The translations under genes and the position numbers were made by a program. This document shows positions 6,239-14,767 of a stretch of 39,954 bases of DNA, in pieces; position 1 is the first letter of the stretch; every line of letters starts with the position of its first letter. Origin of the DNA: Deltaproteobacteria bacterium (GTDB lineage: Bacteria; Myxococcota_A; UBA796; JAFGLY01); the NCBI GenBank assembly GCA_016927815.1, contig JAFGLY010000113.1, forward strand, positions 1 through 39,954. Direction: 5' to 3'. The notes below the pieces were generated by a model, which was given only the letters and a program-made list of their open reading frames with translations, was not told the origin of the DNA and made no database searches.

Positions 6239-9018
6239 TCGGCGTGCGGAACGCCGCCGGAGACCCGAGACGCGCCGAGCGCCTCCCGGACGACCTCCGG
6301 CGTCATGGGTAGCGCACGGATCCGCTCCCCCGTGGCCGCGGCCACGGCGTTGGCAATCGCGGGCGCCACGGGGAGGATCACCGGCTCCCCCACGCCCTTC
6401 GCGCCGAACGGCCCGTCGGGGTCCGGATCCTCCACGATCACGGAGGCGATCTCGGGAACGTCCGGAGCCCGGGGCACCCGGTACGTGTCGAGGCCACGGG
6501 TGAGGGGCACCCCCGAAGCGTCGTACCGATGCGCCTCGAGGAGCGCGAATCCAAGGCCCTGAGCCACGCCACCGGCCATCTGGCCGCGGATCATGCGCGG
6601 ATGGATGGCCCGTCCGACGTCGTGGGCGGCCACGTACCCGACGACCTTCACCCGTCCGGTCGCGGGCTCCACGTCCACCAGGGCCACGTGGGCGGCCCAG
6701 GCATAGGTCCGGTAGGGGTCGCCCTGGCCGGTCGCGGCGTCCAGCGGATGGGTGGAAACCCTTACCCGCGCCCTACGCTCGAACGGACCCTCCGGGGTCG
6801 ACGCCAAGGCGGCGAGGGTGCACAGGTCGAGGAGCACGGTTCCGTCTTCGGTCGCGCCGCGGCCGTCGACCGCGATCCGCTCCACCGGGCGACCCGTTGC
6901 GGCCGCGGCAATGGAGAGGAGCCCGTCCTCGAGTCGCTGGCAGGCCTCGCGCACGGCCTCGCCCGATACGTACGTCTGGCGGGAGGCGACCGTGGATCCC
7001 GAGTCGGGCGTCTCGTCGCTGTCGCCGGTGCGGATCGAGACCTGGTCCCGCCCCGCGCCCAGCACCTCTCCGGCGATCTGCTGGAACACGGTGAGGGCGC
7101 CCTGTCCGTAGTCCACGGCGCCGCACCGGACCTCGAAGGTCCCGTCGGCCGCGAGCGAAGCCGTGGCCGACCCGATGTCCGGGATCCCGTGTCCGTAGCC
7201 GATCCCGTAGAAGATGGTGGCGAGGCCCCTGCCGCGGAGGTGTCCGGCCGGAGGCGGAGGGAGCGCGGCCTCCACCTGTTCGGCCTTCGCGAGCGCCCGG
7301 TCCAGGCAGGCCGCGAGGCCAGAGGACGCCCCCAGGACCTGGCCCGTGGCGGTCGCCGCACCCGGGTGCAGGTGGTTGCGCCGCCGGAAGGCCACCGGGT
7401 CCATCCCCACCGCCTCGGCGCACTCGTCGACGAACGACTCGCCCGCGAAGGCCACCTGAGGGACTCCGAATCCCCGAAAGGCCCCCGAGATCCCGTGGTT
7501 GGTGTAGACCTGCCGCACGTCCACCCGGACGTGGTCCACCGCGTAGGGTCCGGCCGCATGCACCAGCGCCTTCAGCGCGACGTTGGGCGCCCAGGAGGCA
7601 TAGGCCCCCGTGTCCAGGAGCACGTCGATCTCCAGCGCACGGATCCGTCCGTCCGCCTCGAGGCCGGCCCGGCACGTGATCCGCGCGGGATGACGCTTGG
7701 TGGTCGCCACCTGGGACTCCTCGCGGCTCCAGGCGATCCGCACGGGCCGGCCGGCCACCCAGGCGCCGAGCGCAGCGTGGTGCTGGGCGTACAGATCCTC
7801 GCGGCTGCCGAAGGCCGATCCCATGGGTGGCTGGATCACGCGCACGGCCCGGCGGGGCAGGCCCAGCACCCGGGCGATCCGGTACCGATCGAAGAAGACG
7901 TTCTGGGAGGGGGCCAGCACGGTGATCTCGGTCGTGCCGCCCTTCGTGCGAGGCCACGCGAGGGCGATCTCGGGTTCGAGGCAGACGTGCGCCTGCGCGG
8001 GCGTCCGGTAGGTACGCTCGATCACGATGGGGCTCGCACCGGTCTCGGCCGGGGCGTCCCCCTTCCTAAGCGCGAGGTGGACGAGGAGGTTGCCACCGGG
8101 GTGCAGCACCGGCGCTCCCGCCTCGAGGGCCTGCTCCGGGTCGAGCACGGGCGGGAGCGGGTCGGCCTCGACCTCCACGCGCTCGGCCCCCTCCCGGGCG
8201 GCCTCCGGCGTCTCGGCGAGCACGACGGCCACGGCCTCCCCCCAGAAGCGCACCCGGTCCTTGGCCAGCACGGGCTGGTCCTGGATCGCATTGCCCCACA
8301 AGAGCGTCCCGGGCACGTCCCGCCAGGTGAGCACGTGGACCACGCCGGGGACCGCGAGCGCAGCCTCGGTACGGATCCCTCTCAGAGCGGCGTGGGCGTG
8401 GCGGGCACGGACGGTGACCCCGTGCAGGCACCCGGGGGGCCAGACCAGGTCGGCCGTGTAGCGGCACCCCCCCGTGACCTTCGAGACCGCGTCCACACGC
8501 GCAGGATCGGCACCCACGCGGTCGGGCTCGGGAGGTGGAGGAGGGGCACCCGAGGCCGCACGCAGGACGGCGTCCACGATCGGCTGGTACCCGGTGCACC
8601 GACACAGGTGTCCTGCGAGCCGGGCGCGGACGGCCTCGCGGCTCGTGGCGCCGCCCTCGCCCAGGAGCGCCGAGGCCTCCAGGATCATGCCCGGCGTGCA
8701 GTACCCGCACTGGACGGCGTCCTCTGCGACGAAGGCCGCCTGTACGGGCGAGAGGGCCTCCGGCTGCCCCAACCCCTCCACGGTGACGATCGTCCGGCCG
8801 TGGGCCCGGAGTGCCGGGACCCGGCAGGACCGTACGGGCGCACCGTCGAGCAGGACCGTGCAGGCGCCGCACTCCCCCTGTCCGCACCCCCGGCGCGCGC
8901 CCGTGAGGCCGAGATCCTCGCGGAGGACGTCGAGCAGGAGGCGATCGGCGGGGATGCGGAGGACGTGCTCGACGCCGTTGACGACGAAGCGGAGATCGAA
9001 GGGGTCGACTGAGGGCAT
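6130..9018 (-). CDS. Fused 2Fe-2S/molybdopterin aldehyde or xanthine oxidoreductase
   Basis: A 962-residue xanthine oxidase-family molybdenum hydroxylase in one chain. Residues 1-80 are a plant-type 2Fe-2S domain (Cys45, Cys50, Cys53, Cys65); residues 90-155 hold the second 2Fe-2S cluster (Cys104, Cys107, Cys139, Cys141); the rest is the molybdopterin subunit. Active-site marks include PPMGSAFGSRED, SGAFRGFGVPQ and the catalytic glutamate Glu878 in GVGEPV. There is no FAD domain between the two parts, an arrangement like the Desulfovibrio aldehyde oxidoreductase, so electrons would go to another carrier. The substrate is not predictable. The last ~45 residues are Pro/Gly/Ser-rich, unlike the family, and come from DNA overlapping the end of the pflX-like gene. 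ATG at 9018. Confidence 0.9.
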   Translation of the reverse strand: MPSVDPFDLRFVVNGVEHVLRIPADRLLLDVLREDLGLTGARRGCGQGECGACTVLLDGAPVRSCRVPALRAHGRTIVTVEGLGQPEALSPVQAAFVAEDAVQCGYCTPGMILEASALLGEGGATSREAVRARLAGHLCRCTGYQPIVDAVLRAASGAPPPPPEPDRVGADPARVDAVSKVTGGCRYTADLVWPPGCLHGVTVRARHAHAALRGIRTEAALAVPGVVHVLTWRDVPGTLLWGNAIQDQPVLAKDRVRFWGEAVAVVLAETPEAAREGAERVEVEADPLPPVLDPEQALEAGAPVLHPGGNLLVHLALRKGDAPAETGASPIVIERTYRTPAQAHVCLEPEIALAWPRTKGGTTEITVLAPSQNVFFDRYRIARVLGLPRRAVRVIQPPMGSAFGSREDLYAQHHAALGAWVAGRPVRIAWSREESQVATTKRHPARITCRAGLEADGRIRALEIDVLLDTGAYASWAPNVALKALVHAAGPYAVDHVRVDVRQVYTNHGISGAFRGFGVPQVAFAGESFVDECAEAVGMDPVAFRRRNHLHPGAATATGQVLGASSGLAACLDRALAKAEQVEAALPPPPAGHLRGRGLATIFYGIGYGHGIPDIGSATASLAADGTFEVRCGAVDYGQGALTVFQQIAGEVLGAGRDQVSIRTGDSDETPDSGSTVASRQTYVSGEAVREACQRLEDGLLSIAAAATGRPVERIAVDGRGATEDGTVLLDLCTLAALASTPEGPFERRARVRVSTHPLDAATGQGDPYRTYAWAAHVALVDVEPATGRVKVVGYVAAHDVGRAIHPRMIRGQMAGGVAQGLGFALLEAHRYDASGVPLTRGLDTYRVPRAPDVPEIASVIVEDPDPDGPFGAKGVGEPVILPVAPAIANAVAAATGERIRALPMTPEVVREALGASRVSGGVPHADQGRRLPPPGGANTSLPSPQSAASGKGPAGSSKSGR

Positions 9019-9076
9019 GGGGAACGGGAACTCCCGGGGACCGAACCCGACAGGGACGACATCGGCTCGATCGGGC

Positions 9077-9082
9077 TATCCT
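9077..9082 (+). promoter_or_regulatory. Possible -10 box for the beta-repeat gene
   Basis: TATCCT lies 29 bases before the ATG at 9112, in the 93-base divergent gap after the molybdenum hydroxylase start. The upstream -35 region is poor. It may drive the plus-strand genes from 9112 to 13080. Confidence 0.3.
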
Positions 9083-9111
9083 GTTCGAGGACCCACCTTC
9101 TGGAGCGCCCC

Positions 9112-9534
9112 ATGCAGCTTCTCGTGGCTCCCCTCCTCGTCGCCCTCGCGCTCGCTGGATCGGCCATGACCGTCCGCAGCGGATCGGGTTCCTCCATCGG
9201 TCGGATCGACGAGGACGGTACCGTCCGCAACGCCTCGGGCTCGTCCGAGGGCCGCATCGAGGCCGGCGGCACGGTGCGCGACCGCTCGGGATCCACCATC
9301 GGCCGCATCGATGCGAACGGCACCATCCGGGGGTCCTCGGGCTCCACCGTGAGCCGCGTGGACGAAGACGGCACGCTGCGCGACGCCTCGGGAAGCGCGG
9401 TGGGTCGCCTGGACGGCTGCACGGTCCGCAACCGGTCCGGATCGTCCACCGGCCGGTTCGACGGCTGCACGACGGCGGACCTGCACACCATGGCCGCCTA
9501 CCTCGTCTTCTTCACGCCGCTCCACCACCGCTGA
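9112..9534 (+). CDS. Secreted '5-fold beta-flower' type repeat protein
   Basis: A 140-residue protein with a short signal-like N-terminus (MQLLVAPLLVALALAGSA), then six tandem repeats of 16-17 residues with the pattern T-V/I-R-x-x-S-G-S-x-x-G-R-I/V-D-x-x-G, and a short hydrophobic C-terminus (MAAYLVFFTPL). The alternating turn and strand pattern matches the small proteins named five-fold beta-flower, known mainly from structures of Bacteroides proteins of unknown role. It is probably periplasmic or surface-located. The last two repeats end in Gly-Cys, giving two cysteines that could form a disulphide. It sits 48 bases ahead of the HEAT-repeat gene on the same strand. No function is known. Confidence 0.7.
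   Translation: MQLLVAPLLVALALAGSAMTVRSGSGSSIGRIDEDGTVRNASGSSEGRIEAGGTVRDRSGSTIGRIDANGTIRGSSGSTVSRVDEDGTLRDASGSAVGRLDGCTVRNRSGSSTGRFDGCTTADLHTMAAYLVFFTPLHHR
9169..9468 (+). repeat. Six tandem ~51-bp coding repeats
   Basis: Four units of 51 bases and two of 48 encode the TVRxxSGSxxGRID repeats of the beta-flower-like protein. The DNA copies have diverged while the protein pattern is kept, so this is an old protein repeat rather than a recent expansion. Confidence 0.75.
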
Positions 9535-9582
9535 TCCTGCAGGCCGGCCGGCTTCGCTCCCGGATTGGAGGAGGGACGCACC

Positions 9583-12201
9583 ATGCCACGCCCACCGTCG
9601 CCCACCACCGCCGGTGAGGCACGCGAGGCCTGGTTCCTCGCCGGTTCCTCCGACGAGCAGGCAGAGGCGTTGGAGGCGCTGGGCCGCCTCGGAGGACGGG
9701 GGGACCTCCCGGAGGCCCGCGAGGCCGTGGCCACGCTCGTGGAGCTGTCCCACGCGGCGGTGCACCCCAGGGAACGGGTGCCCGTGCTCCGCGCGCTCGG
9801 CCGCTGCACGGACCAGGCCTTCGCCGTTCCGTCCCTGGTCTCGCTGCTGGACGACCCGGATCCGGACGTGGTGGAGGCCTCGCTGGATGCCGTGGGGCGC
9901 ATCGGGTCTCCCTTCGGCGGCGCGTGGGTGGCACGATGGCTCGACCGGTCGCGCCGGGAACCACCCCCCGAGCGCGTGCTGGGCACGGCCCTCCTGGCAC
10001 TCGCCCGCACCGGTCACCCCTCCACGGCCGAACGGGTCCGCCACGCCTGGGACCGCGGACTCGTGGACGCCACGACCGCGCATCTCGCGATGGCGGAGGG
10101 GGTACTCGCCCACCTGTGGGACGAGGCCAAAGCCCACCTCCGGGATGCGACCGCCGCGCCCGCGGCCGCCTTGCACCTCGCCGTGACGCGCCACCCGGAC
10201 CTGCCCACGCTGCTCGATCCCCTCCTGACGGGGCCGGACCCGTCTCTCGCACTGCTCGCCCATGCCCTGCTGGAAAGCCTGCGGCCGAAGGCGCGCGACC
10301 AGCTCCTGGAGTCGGTGGCCGAGGCCCACCCCGCGCGACGCCGGCGGCTCGCACGCGGCCTGCGCGCCTGGCCCGAGGCCGAGGTCCTGGAGGCTTGGCG
10401 CGCCGCGTGCGGTCTGGACGACGACATCGTGCTGCTCGCGGTCGCCATGGACGCCGGCATTCCCGTCCTGCAGGACGAGGCCCTCGCGTACGTCGTCGAA
10501 CGGGATCCCGACGCCGTGCGCGAGGCTCTGCGCCGGGTCCATACGCCGACTGCCGCCCTGATCGGCCACCTTCCCGCGTGGATGGCCCATCCCGACGAGG
10601 GCGTGGCCACCGCTGCCGTTCGCGTCCACTCGAACCTGCTCGGCCCCGATCGGATCGATCAACTGGAGGGGCTCGCCGCGTCGCCCCGCACCGCGCTCAG
10701 GGTGGAGTGGATCCGCGTCTGGCAGAACGGCTTTATGGCCCACAGGGACGCCGCGGGCCGCGTGCCACTGCCGCACGGGGACCGGGTCCGTCTCGTATCC
10801 GGCCTCCGGGCGTTCATGGCTGTGGATCCGAGTCCCGAGGTCCGTCGGATGGCCATCTACTGCGCGGGCAACCTGGGTCTGTCCGAGCTGGGGGACGACG
10901 TCGCTCGAGTGCTCCATCGAAGTGTGGACGCCCTCGATCGGCGGGCGGCCGCGATCGCGATCGCCCAGATGCCCGCCGCCCGCCACCTTGGCTTGCTCGC
11001 GGATCTGCTGGCACGAGACGTGGACGTGCGCCTGTCGCGCCGTCTCGTCCTCGCGACGATCCGATGCCTGGACGGTGCCGAGGTGCCCCCCGGGCTCGCG
11101 GACACCGTGGCCGATCGTCTCGTCGATGCCGACCCGGAGTCCCGACCGGATCTCCTCGACCTCCTGGGCCGTGCGGCCGGTCCGGCAGCGCTCGATCGAC
11201 TCCGAGAGGCCACGCGCTCGGGTGTGCACCGCCAGGCCTGCGTGGCGATCAGCGCGCTTGGCCGTCTCGGGTTGGACCGCGCGCTCGACGTCCTCCTCCC
11301 CGCCTCGGCACACCCGGATCCCGAGCGGCGCCTGCGTGCCGTAGAGGCGTTGGGTCGCGTGCCCGGCACCGTGGCGACGGACCGCCTGGCGTGCGTGCTC
11401 GCCGACCCCTGCGAACCCAGGGACATCCGCCGGGCCGCCCTGGCGGCGCTCGGGGCGCGGCAGCAGGCGCCTACCGGCGTTCGCGTCGATCCCGAAGACC
11501 CCCTCGCCGGTCCCATCTTCGCGCTCCTGCGCGATCTTGCGGATCGATCGCTCTCGGCGGCGGACCTGGATCGACGGCTTGCCCGGGCCGTGCCCGCCCT
11601 CGATCCGGACGCCCTGGAGCGGGCGCACCCGGCCGCGCTCCAGTCTTTGCGAACGGCGGAGTACCTCCATGCCGCCGTGGATCTGCCGCCCGGACTCGAC
11701 GCCGCTCCCCCGGTGCTCTTCTGGGTGAAGGGTCTGGAGGTATGGCTCAACGGCGTACTCGCCCCGCGTCTCGCAAGCCTGGCGAGCCGGGAGCTCAAGG
11801 CTGCGCTGCGCGCGCTCGACGAGCGGTGGGGCACGCTGAAGCCGCACCTGGCCCCCCGCTGGGACGACGCACGCCTGCCGGGCAACCGGGGCGACCTCTA
11901 CCATGCGCTGGTCCACGACACGGTCTCCTGTGCGCCCCACGGGTTCGGCCGCGCCCAGCTGGGCCTGCGCGCGCTCGCCGCCGTGCTCCTCGCCTGCGTG
12001 GACCCTCCCGTCGCGTGTGGGATCGCGTGCTGGTCGAGCCCCCTGGAACGGTCCGCGGTGGAGGATCTGGCCAACGGCCTCGCGTGCCTGGCCAACCAGC
12101 GCAATCCCCTCACCCACCGCCGCGTCGGTCGAGCCGAGGACAACGAGCCGGTGCGCGAGCTGGCACTCGCCTGCGCCGGCGCGATCGCTCGGATGTCGTG
12201 A
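9583..12201 (+). CDS. HEAT-repeat protein with possible HEPN-like C-terminal domain
   Basis: An 872-residue, probably cytoplasmic protein without signal peptide or membrane segment. Most of residues 20-620 is a run of helical HEAT-like repeats (for example PSLVSLLDDPDPDVVEASLDAVGRIG, split here as LLDDPDPDVVEASLDAVGR), suited to protein or nucleic acid binding. Residues about 700-872 form a separate all-helical region ending with ACLANQRNPLTH: Arg840 and His845 make the RX4H pattern typical of HEPN domains, many of which are RNases. This assignment is tentative. An alternative is a binding-only domain. GGAGGAGGG at 9566-9574 places the start at ATG 9583. The Dam-type methylase gene follows 39 bases later. 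Confidence 0.72.
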   Translation: MPRPPSPTTAGEAREAWFLAGSSDEQAEALEALGRLGGRGDLPEAREAVATLVELSHAAVHPRERVPVLRALGRCTDQAFAVPSLVSLLDDPDPDVVEASLDAVGRIGSPFGGAWVARWLDRSRREPPPERVLGTALLALARTGHPSTAERVRHAWDRGLVDATTAHLAMAEGVLAHLWDEAKAHLRDATAAPAAALHLAVTRHPDLPTLLDPLLTGPDPSLALLAHALLESLRPKARDQLLESVAEAHPARRRRLARGLRAWPEAEVLEAWRAACGLDDDIVLLAVAMDAGIPVLQDEALAYVVERDPDAVREALRRVHTPTAALIGHLPAWMAHPDEGVATAAVRVHSNLLGPDRIDQLEGLAASPRTALRVEWIRVWQNGFMAHRDAAGRVPLPHGDRVRLVSGLRAFMAVDPSPEVRRMAIYCAGNLGLSELGDDVARVLHRSVDALDRRAAAIAIAQMPAARHLGLLADLLARDVDVRLSRRLVLATIRCLDGAEVPPGLADTVADRLVDADPESRPDLLDLLGRAAGPAALDRLREATRSGVHRQACVAISALGRLGLDRALDVLLPASAHPDPERRLRAVEALGRVPGTVATDRLACVLADPCEPRDIRRAALAALGARQQAPTGVRVDPEDPLAGPIFALLRDLADRSLSAADLDRRLARAVPALDPDALERAHPAALQSLRTAEYLHAAVDLPPGLDAAPPVLFWVKGLEVWLNGVLAPRLASLASRELKAALRALDERWGTLKPHLAPRWDDARLPGNRGDLYHALVHDTVSCAPHGFGRAQLGLRALAAVLLACVDPPVACGIACWSSPLERSAVEDLANGLACLANQRNPLTHRRVGRAEDNEPVRELALACAGAIARMS

Positions 12202-12240
12202 GGACGAGAGGGGCAGCTCGCGTCGGGTTAATCGCCCCCG

Positions 12241-13080
12241 ATGACGCTTCCCCCCTCCGGTCCCTTCCTCAAGTGGGCGGGTGGCAAGCGCAAGGTGGTG
12301 TCGGCCTTGCTGCCCCACCTCCCGCCGTCGTTCCGAACCTACCATGAGCCCTTCGTGGGGGGCGGGGCACTCTTCTTCGCACTCGCGGCCCCTCGGCTCC
12401 GACCGTTCCAGCACGCGATCCTCTCGGACGCCAACCTCCGGCTCGTGCGCACCTGGCAGGCCGTCCGCGACGACGTGGAGAGCGTGATCGCGCGCCTCGA
12501 GGTCCATGCCTCCAGCCACTCGCGGGACCACTTCCTCGCGGTGCGCAAGTCCGCCCCGGATGGGTCGCCCGATCCCGCCGATGTGGCCGCGTGGCTCATC
12601 TACCTCAACAAAACGGCCTTTAACGGTCTTTACCGCGTCAACAGGCGAGGGGTCTTCAACGTCCCCTTCGGTCGCTACGCGAACCCCACGATCTGCAATT
12701 CGGGCCTGCTGCAGGCGGTGAGCCGGACGCTGGACGGCGTGGAGGTGCGCCACGCCCCGTTCGAGGCCACGCTGGATCTGGCCGAGGCCGGGGACGTGGT
12801 GTACTTCGACCCACCGTACGTGCCCCGCTCGGCCACCTCGTCCTTCACCTCCTACACGGAGGGTTGCTTCGGCCCCGAGGACCAGGTGCGGCTGCGCGAC
12901 GTGGCGCTCGCACTCGCCGATCGGGGGGTGCGCGTGGTGCTCTCCAACCACGACACCCCCGGGGTCCGCGACCTCTACCGTCCGCCCTTCTCGTTGTTTC
13001 GGGTAGAGGTGGCGCGGTTCATCAACAGCCAGGGCGATCGCCGGGGGACGGTGCCCGAGCTCGTCATCGTGGCGGGCTGA
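12241..13080 (+). CDS. Dam-family DNA adenine N6-methyltransferase
   Basis: A 279-residue DNA adenine methyltransferase of the Dam/DpnM (alpha) group, which transfers a methyl group from SAM to adenine N6. Motif X is FLKWAGGKRK (Lys11-Lys16 region), motif I is PFVGGGALFF (about residues 37-46), and the catalytic motif IV is DPPY at residues 190-193. YLNKTAFNGLYRVNRRGVFNVP, quoted here only in part as NKTAFNGLYRVN, is the conserved target-recognition region of the group. GATC is the likely site by family, but this is not shown. No restriction endonuclease gene is adjacent, so it is an orphan methylase. Composition resembles its neighbours. Its stop overlaps the convergent oxidoreductase gene by 17 bases. 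Confidence 0.9.
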   Translation: MTLPPSGPFLKWAGGKRKVVSALLPHLPPSFRTYHEPFVGGGALFFALAAPRLRPFQHAILSDANLRLVRTWQAVRDDVESVIARLEVHASSHSRDHFLAVRKSAPDGSPDPADVAAWLIYLNKTAFNGLYRVNRRGVFNVPFGRYANPTICNSGLLQAVSRTLDGVEVRHAPFEATLDLAEAGDVVYFDPPYVPRSATSSFTSYTEGCFGPEDQVRLRDVALALADRGVRVVLSNHDTPGVRDLYRPPFSLFRVEVARFINSQGDRRGTVPELVIVAG

Positions 13081-13918
13081 TCGCCGCCTGCACCCGGCGG
13101 GCGAGCCGCACGGCCCGGGCAGCGTCGGCCGCTGGCACGGGGAAGGGAGCTTCCTGGCGTACGTGGGCCAGGAACGCGTCGTGCTCTCTCTCCAACGCGT
13201 CGCCCGCCGGGACGGGCACCGCCTCCTCCTCGAGCCCTGCTGCCCCCCACCGGACGCGATCCGCCCGGCCGGCGGCGAGGTCCATCGAGACGTACGCGTC
13301 GAGCGTGAAGACCCGTAGGGCACGCACCTGCCTGCGCGACACGCGGCTCGCGGTGAGCACCGCTGCGCCCCCCGAGGCCGTCTCCAGGCGGGCGTTCGCG
13401 ATGTCCACCCCACAGGCGGACCGGACGGCGAGCCCCGAGGCCCGGATCTCGTCCGGCTCCTCTCCCAGCAGCCACAACGCGAGGTCGAGATCGTGGATCA
13501 TGACGTCCAGCACCACGTCCACGTCCGCCCCCCGGCCCGTGGGCGCATGGATCCGCTCGGCCACGAGGAAGCGGGCCCGGAGCCCGGGCAGGGCACAGAA
13601 CACCGGGTTGAACCGCTCGACGTGCCCGGGCATGCAGTCCGGCCACGCGGCCAGCGCCTCCGCCGCGTCCGGGTCCGGGGCGAGCGGCTTCTCCACGAGA
13701 CACGGCACGCCCGCGTCGAGCAGGGGCAGGGCGACCTCGGCATGGCGCACGGCGGGCACGGCGACGATCGCAGCGTCCGGCCGTCCGACGGGCCCGGGGT
13801 GACCCCGTCCGGGGTCCACCACGCGAACCCGCACGTCGGGGCGACGGCCCAGGGCCCGGGCGTGGAGCCCGCCCATGTGTCCGAGCCCCGCCACGACCAC
13901 CTCGATGCGGGCGGTCAC
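13064..13918 (-). CDS. Gfo/Idh/MocA oxidoreductase coupled to lpxA (GnnA-like candidate)
   Basis: A 284-residue NAD(P)-dependent sugar dehydrogenase. It has the Rossmann motif GLGHMGGLHARAL, the family catalytic motif EKPLA and IHDLDLALWLLG. The segment GHVERFNP is typical of family members encoded next to lpxA. Start is GTG 13918, overlapping the lpxA stop as GTGA; an upstream ATG at 13951 would add 11 residues inside lpxA and is less likely. In Acidithiobacillus and Leptospira a relative, GnnA, oxidises UDP-GlcNAc at C3 for a diamino lipid A sugar together with the transaminase GnnB. No gnnB is present in this window, so the reaction here is an inference. Confidence 0.85.
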   Translation of the reverse strand: MTARIEVVVAGLGHMGGLHARALGRRPDVRVRVVDPGRGHPGPVGRPDAAIVAVPAVRHAEVALPLLDAGVPCLVEKPLAPDPDAAEALAAWPDCMPGHVERFNPVFCALPGLRARFLVAERIHAPTGRGADVDVVLDVMIHDLDLALWLLGEEPDEIRASGLAVRSACGVDIANARLETASGGAAVLTASRVSRRQVRALRVFTLDAYVSMDLAAGRADRVRWGAAGLEEEAVPVPAGDALEREHDAFLAHVRQEAPFPVPAADAARAVRLARRVQAAISPPR

Positions 13919-14718
13919 GGGGCTCCGTCCGGGGCGCCGTGCACCCGGCACACCCCCCGTCGGCTCGAGGACACGAACGCGAGGAGTTCTTGCACCTCGG
14001 GCACCTCGCCCCAGGTCTCGGCGACCCTCCGGATGGCCTCGGCCCGGAGCGGACCCGCGCGTCCGAACAGCAGGTCGTACGCGGACCTCAACGCCTTGAT
14101 CGTTCCCGAGGCCACGCCGGCCCTTCCGAGGCCCACGCGGTTCAAGCCCACGAGCCGGGCCCGATCCCCCTGCACGAGCCCGAAGGGGGGGACGTCCTGG
14201 GACACCATGGATCCGGCCGCGACCATGGCGAGTCGGCCCACGCGGGCATGCTGGTGGACACCCGCGAGCCCTCCCAGGACCGCCCGGTCACCCACCTCCA
14301 CGTGCCCGGCGAGGGCCGCGGTGTTCGCCAGGATGCACCGGTTGCCGATCGTGCAGTCGTGGGCCACGTGGGCCTGAGCCATGAAGAGGTTGTCGTCTCC
14401 GATGCGGGTCTCTCGGGAGCCATGGGCACTGGCCCGGTGGGCCGTGGACCCCTCCCGGAAGGTGTTGTGGCGCCCCACCACGAGGCGGGTCGGCTCCCCG
14501 CGCCACCGGGTGTCCTGGGGATCCGCGCCGAGCACGGCCCCGGGGAAGATCCGCGTGCCGGGTCCGATCTCAGAGGGACCGAACACGACGCCGTGGGGCA
14601 GGACCTCCACCCCGTCGTGCAGGACCACGTCCGGTCCGACCACCGCGAACGGTCCGACGGCGGCACCGGCGGAGATCTCGGCGGCAGGGTCCACATGGGC
14701 GAGCGGATGGATGGCCAT
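13915..14718 (-). CDS. lpxA: Acyl-ACP--UDP-GlcNAc O-acyltransferase
   Basis: The first enzyme of lipid A synthesis; it moves a hydroxyacyl chain from acyl carrier protein to UDP-GlcNAc (or to its 3-amino analogue). The 267-residue protein begins with hexapeptide repeats of a left-handed beta helix (for example IGPGTRIFPGAVLG and CTIGNRCILANTAALAGHV). The catalytic histidine is His120 in AQAHVAHDCTIGN, matching His125 of E. coli. The DVPPFGLVQGDRARLVGLN segment and the helical C-terminus are standard. It is not in the usual skp-lpxD-fabZ-lpxA-lpxB order, because bamA lies about 18 kb away in this window, but it keeps the oxidoreductase partner downstream. ATG at 14718. Confidence 0.92.
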   Translation of the reverse strand: MAIHPLAHVDPAAEISAGAAVGPFAVVGPDVVLHDGVEVLPHGVVFGPSEIGPGTRIFPGAVLGADPQDTRWRGEPTRLVVGRHNTFREGSTAHRASAHGSRETRIGDDNLFMAQAHVAHDCTIGNRCILANTAALAGHVEVGDRAVLGGLAGVHQHARVGRLAMVAAGSMVSQDVPPFGLVQGDRARLVGLNRVGLGRAGVASGTIKALRSAYDLLFGRAGPLRAEAIRRVAETWGEVPEVQELLAFVSSSRRGVCRVHGAPDGAP

Positions 14719-14767
14719 GGCGCGGTCCGGTGGGGGTAGCGGGGGCCGTGGGTACCCGCAAGTCGCT

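Noticed and set aside
12241-13080. Restriction-modification system
   Set aside because: No endonuclease or specificity gene lies beside the methylase; neighbours are the HEAT protein and LpxA-linked oxidoreductase.
9076-13413. A 1445-codon minus-strand open frame opposite the beta-flower, HEAT and methylase genes
   Set aside because: It is a high-G+C shadow of real plus-strand genes; composition is low-complexity Arg/Gly/Pro and no domain is recognisable.
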